DNA from: Oscillospiraceae bacterium
GTDB lineage: Bacteria > Bacillota > Clostridia > Oscillospirales > Oscillospiraceae
Length of the DNA stretch: 35,299 bases
Assembly: GCA_017516925.1 (NCBI GenBank)
Contig: JAFXAQ010000054.1
Coordinates: 1 to 35,299 of the forward strand
Direction: 5' to 3'
Under the pieces are notes generated by a model. The model was not told the origin of the DNA. It did not search any database and saw nothing but the letters and a program-made list of their open reading frames with translations. Position numbers and translations under genes: made by a program. Positions 31,915 through 35,299 of the stretch are shown one piece after another (positions within the stretch are counted from its first letter, which is position 1; each line of letters opens with the position of its first letter).

Positions 31915-33666
31915 ATGGCATTTGATGCTTTTTTTCTAAAGGCGGTACTTTCGGAAATCACCCCGGTGGCATTGGGCGCCCGGGTGGAGAAAATCCACCA
32001 ACCCAGCCGTGACACGGTGATTTTCCACCTGCGGTGCGAAACCGGACGGCAAAAGCTGCTGTTTGCCCCCAACCCGGCGGCGCCCCGTCTGCACTTTACT
32101 GCCTCCAGTCCGGAAAATCCGGACCAGCCTCCTATGTTCTGTATGCTTTTGCGCAAGCACCTGTCCGGTGCAAGGCTTTCCGGCATTTCCCAAATGGAAA
32201 TGGAGCGTATGGCGGAGTTTATTTTTGACTGTACCGACGAAATGGGCTATCCCGTGCAGAAAAAGCTGATTGTGGAGCTGATGGGAAAAACCTGCAATTT
32301 ATATCTGGTGGACGGTCAGGGGCGGATTTTGGATTGTCTGCGCCGTGTTGCCCTGGACGAAAGCGCCAAACGGGCGGCGCTGCCCGGTTTTCACTACCAA
32401 AAGCCGGAGGAAATTACCAAGCAAAACCCGGAAAAGCTTACGAAAGAAGATTATGTAAACCTATTAAGGCGCCCGGGTGCAGATGTTTTGGCAGACCGGT
32501 TGATGGACAATCTGGGCGGTTTGTCTCCTCTGGTCTGCCGGGAGGCGGTGTTGTTTGCCACCGGGGAAACAGACACCCGGGTAGATAGCTTGGAGGTGGA
32601 GGCTGTGGCAGATAAGCTGCAGCTGTTCTTCGCCGAGCACCTTGCGCACCCCAAGCCCTGGTACTATCCCCTCCCTGACGGCACACCCAAGCAATTTGCC
32701 TTCTGTCCCATTTATCAGTACGGAAAAACAGAGCAGGTAGAGAGCTTTTCCGGGCTGATGGACAGCTATTATATTGTAAAAGACCGGAAGGATGCCATGC
32801 GGCAGAAAAGCCAGTCGGTGCGAAAGACGGTCAGCAATCTGGTGCAGCGATTGACCCGCAAAATTGCGGTACAGGAAAAAGAACTGGCGGAAACCCACAA
32901 CCGGGAGCGCTTGCGCCAGCTGGGGGATATTGTCACTGCCAACCTGCATAAAATCACCAAGGGACAAAGGGTTTTGCAGGCGGAGGACTTTTATGACGAG
33001 CAAATGCCGGTGATTGATATTCCCCTGTCGGTCACTTTGTCGCCCCAGCAGAACGCGGCGAAATTTTATAAAGATTACACCCGGATGAAAAATGCGGAAA
33101 AGGAGCTGACCCGGCAGCTTGCTCTGGGTCAGGAGGAACGAAGTTATCTGCAGAGTGTTCTGGAGGAACTAAACCGGGCGGAAACCGAGGCTGAGCTGGA
33201 GGAAATCCGGCAGGAGCTGCAGTCCGGGGGCTATTTGCGCAGCGACGGCAAAAAGCGGTTAAAGCAGGCAAAAAGCAAACCTATGGAGTTTGTTTCCACC
33301 GATGGCTATAGGATTTTGGTGGGCAGAAACAACCGGCAAAATGAGGAGCTGACCTTCAAAACGGCACGGCGGGACGATTTGTGGCTCCACGCTTCCAAGG
33401 TTCACGGCTCCCACGTGATTATCCTTTGCGGCGGCACAACACCCCCGGACGACACGGTGACACAAGCGGCGCAGCTGGCGGCGTTTTATTCCGAAAGCAC
33501 CGGCGGTCAGAACATTGCGGTGGATGCGACCCAGGTGAAGCAGGTAAAGAAAACCCCCGGCGCCAAGCCGGGCATGGTGATTTACCACACCTACCGCACT
33601 GTCGTTGTTAACCCCTACAGGGATATTGTGGTGGACCCCTTAAATGCAGAAAAAAAGGATGGGTAA
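31915..33666 (+). CDS. rqcH: Ribosome quality control protein RqcH (NFACT/FbpA family)
   Basis: The protein has 583 residues. It has an N-terminal NFACT-N domain (MAFDAFFLKAVLSEI, then HQPSRDTVIFHLR), a central helix-hairpin-helix and coiled-coil region (about 280-430), and a C-terminal NFACT-R domain with GRNNRQNEELTF and DLWLHASKVHGSHVII. RqcH binds stalled 50S subunits with peptidyl-tRNA and adds alanine tails. Older annotation as fibronectin-binding protein refers to the same family. Start ATG 31915 has GAGGAATA just before it. Confidence 0.93.
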   Translation: MAFDAFFLKAVLSEITPVALGARVEKIHQPSRDTVIFHLRCETGRQKLLFAPNPAAPRLHFTASSPENPDQPPMFCMLLRKHLSGARLSGISQMEMERMAEFIFDCTDEMGYPVQKKLIVELMGKTCNLYLVDGQGRILDCLRRVALDESAKRAALPGFHYQKPEEITKQNPEKLTKEDYVNLLRRPGADVLADRLMDNLGGLSPLVCREAVLFATGETDTRVDSLEVEAVADKLQLFFAEHLAHPKPWYYPLPDGTPKQFAFCPIYQYGKTEQVESFSGLMDSYYIVKDRKDAMRQKSQSVRKTVSNLVQRLTRKIAVQEKELAETHNRERLRQLGDIVTANLHKITKGQRVLQAEDFYDEQMPVIDIPLSVTLSPQQNAAKFYKDYTRMKNAEKELTRQLALGQEERSYLQSVLEELNRAETEAELEEIRQELQSGGYLRSDGKKRLKQAKSKPMEFVSTDGYRILVGRNNRQNEELTFKTARRDDLWLHASKVHGSHVIILCGGTTPPDDTVTQAAQLAAFYSESTGGQNIAVDATQVKQVKKTPGAKPGMVIYHTYRTVVVNPYRDIVVDPLNAEKKDG

Positions 33667-33680
33667 CCATCCTTTTTTCT
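33652..33680. terminator. Bidirectional terminator with the rqcH stop codon in its loop
   Basis: AAAAAAGGATGG / CCATCCTTTTTT forms a 12-bp stem. The loop GTAA contains the TAA stop of rqcH (33664-33666). It also faces the converging deacetylase gene, whose stop lies at its other edge. Confidence 0.85.
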
Positions 33681-34452
33681 ATGTAAATAGTTTATCTATT
33701 GTCTCAAAGCGGTAGCCGGCAGCTTCCCACTTGGTCAGCAGCTCGTCTAAAATCTCTGCGTTGGTTTTGGAGGTAGAGTGCAGCAGAATGACTGCCCCAT
33801 TGTGGCACCGGGGCAGCAGCTTGGAAAAAGCCTGCTCTTTGGTGGGCTGGGCATCGTTGTTCCAGTCTGCATATGCCAGACTCCAAAACACTGTTTTATA
33901 TCCCAATTCTTTTGCCTGACGCAGGTTCTCCTGACTGTAGTTTCCCTGGGGCGGACGGTAGAATTTTGGAAGCTTCTTCCCGGTGGTTTCCAAAAACAGC
34001 GCCTCCAAATCCGCAAGCTCCCTGGCAAAAGCCTCCGGGTCTGTAATTTGGCGCATATCCTTGTGGTGCATGGTGTGGTTGCCCACAATGTGTCCCTCCT
34101 CCACCATCCGCCGCACCAAATCGGCATTTTTTTCAATGTAATTGCCTACCAGAAAAAAGGCGGCTTTTACGTTATGCTTTTGCAAAATGTCCAGAATTTT
34201 TTCCGTGCAGCCGTTTTCGTACCCGGCATCAAAGGTCAGGTACAGCACCTTTTGTGCGGTGTCTCCTATGTAGGCGGCATCATATTTTTTCAGCTGCTCA
34301 GCCGAAACGGCTGCCTGCGGTGACTGCCCCTCCCGAGGAAAGCTCAGTCCCCAGGACCCGGTGGTTACCGCCGGAGAAAACAGCAGGCGGATGCTCATTA
34401 TCACACCCAGACAAACAGCGCCCAAAATAATCCATAAATCTTTTTTCGGCAT
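33679..34452 (-). CDS. Polysaccharide deacetylase (PdaA-like)
   Basis: The ATG at 34452 follows GGGAGGG and gives 257 residues. The frame to 34494 would start inside the hairpin near the bioY stop. An N-terminal signal anchor (about 6-24) is followed by a NodB domain with LTFDAGYENG (catalytic Asp), GNHTMHHKD (zinc histidines), RPPQGNYS and ILLHSTSKTNAEIL. The wording resembles PdaA, which makes muramic delta-lactam in spore cortex. Cell-wall deacetylation in general is secure, the exact substrate is not. The start region is buried in a hairpin. Confidence 0.87.
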   Translation of the reverse strand: MPKKDLWIILGAVCLGVIMSIRLLFSPAVTTGSWGLSFPREGQSPQAAVSAEQLKKYDAAYIGDTAQKVLYLTFDAGYENGCTEKILDILQKHNVKAAFFLVGNYIEKNADLVRRMVEEGHIVGNHTMHHKDMRQITDPEAFARELADLEALFLETTGKKLPKFYRPPQGNYSQENLRQAKELGYKTVFWSLAYADWNNDAQPTKEQAFSKLLPRCHNGAVILLHSTSKTNAEILDELLTKWEAAGYRFETIDKLFT

Positions 34453-34486
34453 AGACAATCCCTCCCGGGACAATCTATGCCGAAAA
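34443..34486 (-). promoter_or_regulatory. Long hairpin sequestering the ribosome site and start of the deacetylase gene
   Basis: TTTTCGGCATAGA (34474-34486, read on the minus strand) pairs perfectly with TCTATGCCGAAAA (34443-34455). The pairing continues through wobbles to CCC/GGG with the loop GGGA. The GGGAGGG ribosome site and the start codon (34450-34452) are both inside. The hairpin begins 8 bases after the bioY stop codon. Confidence 0.75.
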
Positions 34487-34494
34487 TTTTTCAT

Positions 34495-34998
34495 TTATAC
34501 AAGGCGTCTCAGCCGTTTTGTTAAAAACAGGGCGAGCCCCAGCTTGACAGCATCCGGAAGCAGATACGGCGCCACGCAGACGGCAAGGGCAGCCCCAAAG
34601 GAGCCGTGGAAATAAAATGCCCGGTACCACACGGCGCCCACTGCGTAACAAGCAACCAGCGCTGAAAGCATGGCAAATAAAGTGCGCTTTGTGATGTAGT
34701 GGGCGCCCCAGTACACAAGTCCTGCCACCAAAAAGCCCCATAAAAAGCCCCCGGTGGCGCCAAGGAGCATTCCCACACCGCCCCGGAACCCGGAAAACAC
34801 AGGCAGCCCCACAGCCCCCAACGCCAGGTAGACCCCAATGGAAGCAGTGCCCCATTTGCCGCCTAAAAGCCCCAAAGTCAGCAGTGCGGCGAAGGTCTGC
34901 AATGTAAACACCAGATTGCCCACCGGGATACACAGCCAGCTGCAAAGGCAAAGCAGGGCAGAAAACAGACCGCAAAGGCATATTCTTTTTACCCGCAT
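34495..34998 (-). CDS. bioY: Biotin transporter BioY (ECF S component)
   Basis: The protein has 167 residues and about six hydrophobic segments. The segments FTLQTFAALLTLGLLGGKWG and GAVGLPVFSGFRGGVGMLLG, followed by TGGFLWGFLVAG, are the conserved BioY core that binds biotin. No EcfA or EcfT gene is adjacent, so it either uses a shared energising module or works alone. GGAGG lies nine bases before the ATG. No clear BirA operator was found upstream. Confidence 0.92.
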   Translation of the reverse strand: MRVKRICLCGLFSALLCLCSWLCIPVGNLVFTLQTFAALLTLGLLGGKWGTASIGVYLALGAVGLPVFSGFRGGVGMLLGATGGFLWGFLVAGLVYWGAHYITKRTLFAMLSALVACYAVGAVWYRAFYFHGSFGAALAVCVAPYLLPDAVKLGLALFLTKRLRRLV

Positions 34999-35050
34999 TT
35001 TTTCGCCTCCTATTACAAACAGGTGTTTTCAACGAGTGAAAACACCTCAG

Positions 35051-35196
35051 TCTGTCAAAAAGTACTTTTTGACAGACTGACAGAGGTCAAAGAAGCACCA
35101 AAGACAAGCAAACCGGACCTGTCGGCGTACAGATGGTACGTTAGGGTCCGGTTTGTGGAGTAAGCCAAAACAGCTTGCGACAGCAAGATATTTTAG
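35051..35196 (+). ncRNA. Candidate structured RNA element, copy B
   Basis: This is the second copy of the element at 25364-25508, with a preceding hairpin AGGTGTTTTCA/TGAAAACACCT (35031-35047). It has hairpin TCTGTC/GACAGA (35051-35056 with 35071-35076), the invariant core, and a fully paired 11-bp stem (35109-35119 with 35145-35155). CTTGC/GCAAG followed by ATATTTTA ends it. It lies divergent to bioY. It could be a structured RNA or DNA recognised as a hairpin. The assignment of strand rests on copy A. Confidence 0.6.
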
Positions 35197-35202
35197 GAAA
35201 CG

Positions 35203-35242
35203 GATTGCCACAACCAGTGTTGCGACACTGGTTTCGCAATGA
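35203..35242. repeat. Palindromic dispersed-repeat candidate (GGATTGCCA...CGCAATGAC type)
   Basis: GGATTGC...GCAATGA outer arms surround a CCAGTGT/ACACTGG hairpin. The form is like short palindromes common between genes of related Clostridia (general knowledge). Nothing else was recognised in the remaining 35243-35299. Confidence 0.4.
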
Positions 35243-35299
35243 CAACTTAATATCGGCAGATTGCTTTTTCAATATTGTTGTGTTTTGGCGATTTGGGGG

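Overview
The window looks like the replication-origin region of a chromosome from an anaerobic, low-to-mid G+C Firmicute, most likely an Oscillospirales/Ruminococcaceae-type Clostridium relative. This placement is an inference from the Firmicutes-type oriC (dnaA-dnaN-yaaA-recF-gyrB-gyrA), the anaerobic redox genes (Nfn-type transhydrogenase, PerR, rubredoxin, reverse rubrerythrin), DUF1836, RemB, MrnC and RqcH homologues, and the many short palindromic repeats. No rRNA, tRNA or CRISPR array was seen.

Left part (1-5.5 kb): the end of an unknown gene is followed by a glycoside-hydrolase-28-like gene that sits between two perfect 109-bp direct repeats. Next come a 21-codon ORF with its own promoter and terminator and a YwaF-like membrane protein. 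A leftward operon then encodes a DUF1836 regulator, HflK and HflC. Centre-left (5.5-12.1 kb, rightward): a zinc-ribbon membrane protein, two perfect parS sites, parA/soj, parB/spo0J, a PspC-domain protein, serS, mscL and the two subunits of an Nfn-type electron-bifurcating transhydrogenase.

Centre (12.1-23.0 kb, leftward): dnaA, the dnaA-dnaN intergenic oriC, dnaN, yaaA, recF, gyrB, gyrA and rnhA form one tightly packed block. It is followed by a frameshifted REP-associated transposase (RAYT) and remB. DnaA boxes lie on both sides of dnaA, and an AT-rich stretch plus a candidate DnaA-trio lie beside dnaN. pta is upstream of dnaA.

Right part (23.0-35.3 kb): an NfeD/SPFH (QmcA-like)/DUF6440 operon, a zinc-ribbon membrane protein, a eukaryotic-type glycogen branching enzyme with a lipoprotein amidase, a gamma-carbonic anhydrase-like protein, a two-PepSY lipoprotein, a perR-rubredoxin-reverse rubrerythrin operon, mrnC-rqcH, and a bioY-polysaccharide deacetylase pair.

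The most unusual content is intergenic. A roughly 145-nt element occurs twice (25364-25508 and 35051-35196). The copies share a nearly invariant core and differ in stems by compensatory base changes, which points to a structured RNA or hairpin-recognised DNA that I do not recognise. A MITE-like palindromic element occurs once whole and once as a half copy that supplies the stop codon of the carbonic anhydrase gene. REP-like palindromes of similar architecture lie inside the RAYT gene. The start region of the deacetylase gene is buried in a long hairpin directly after bioY.
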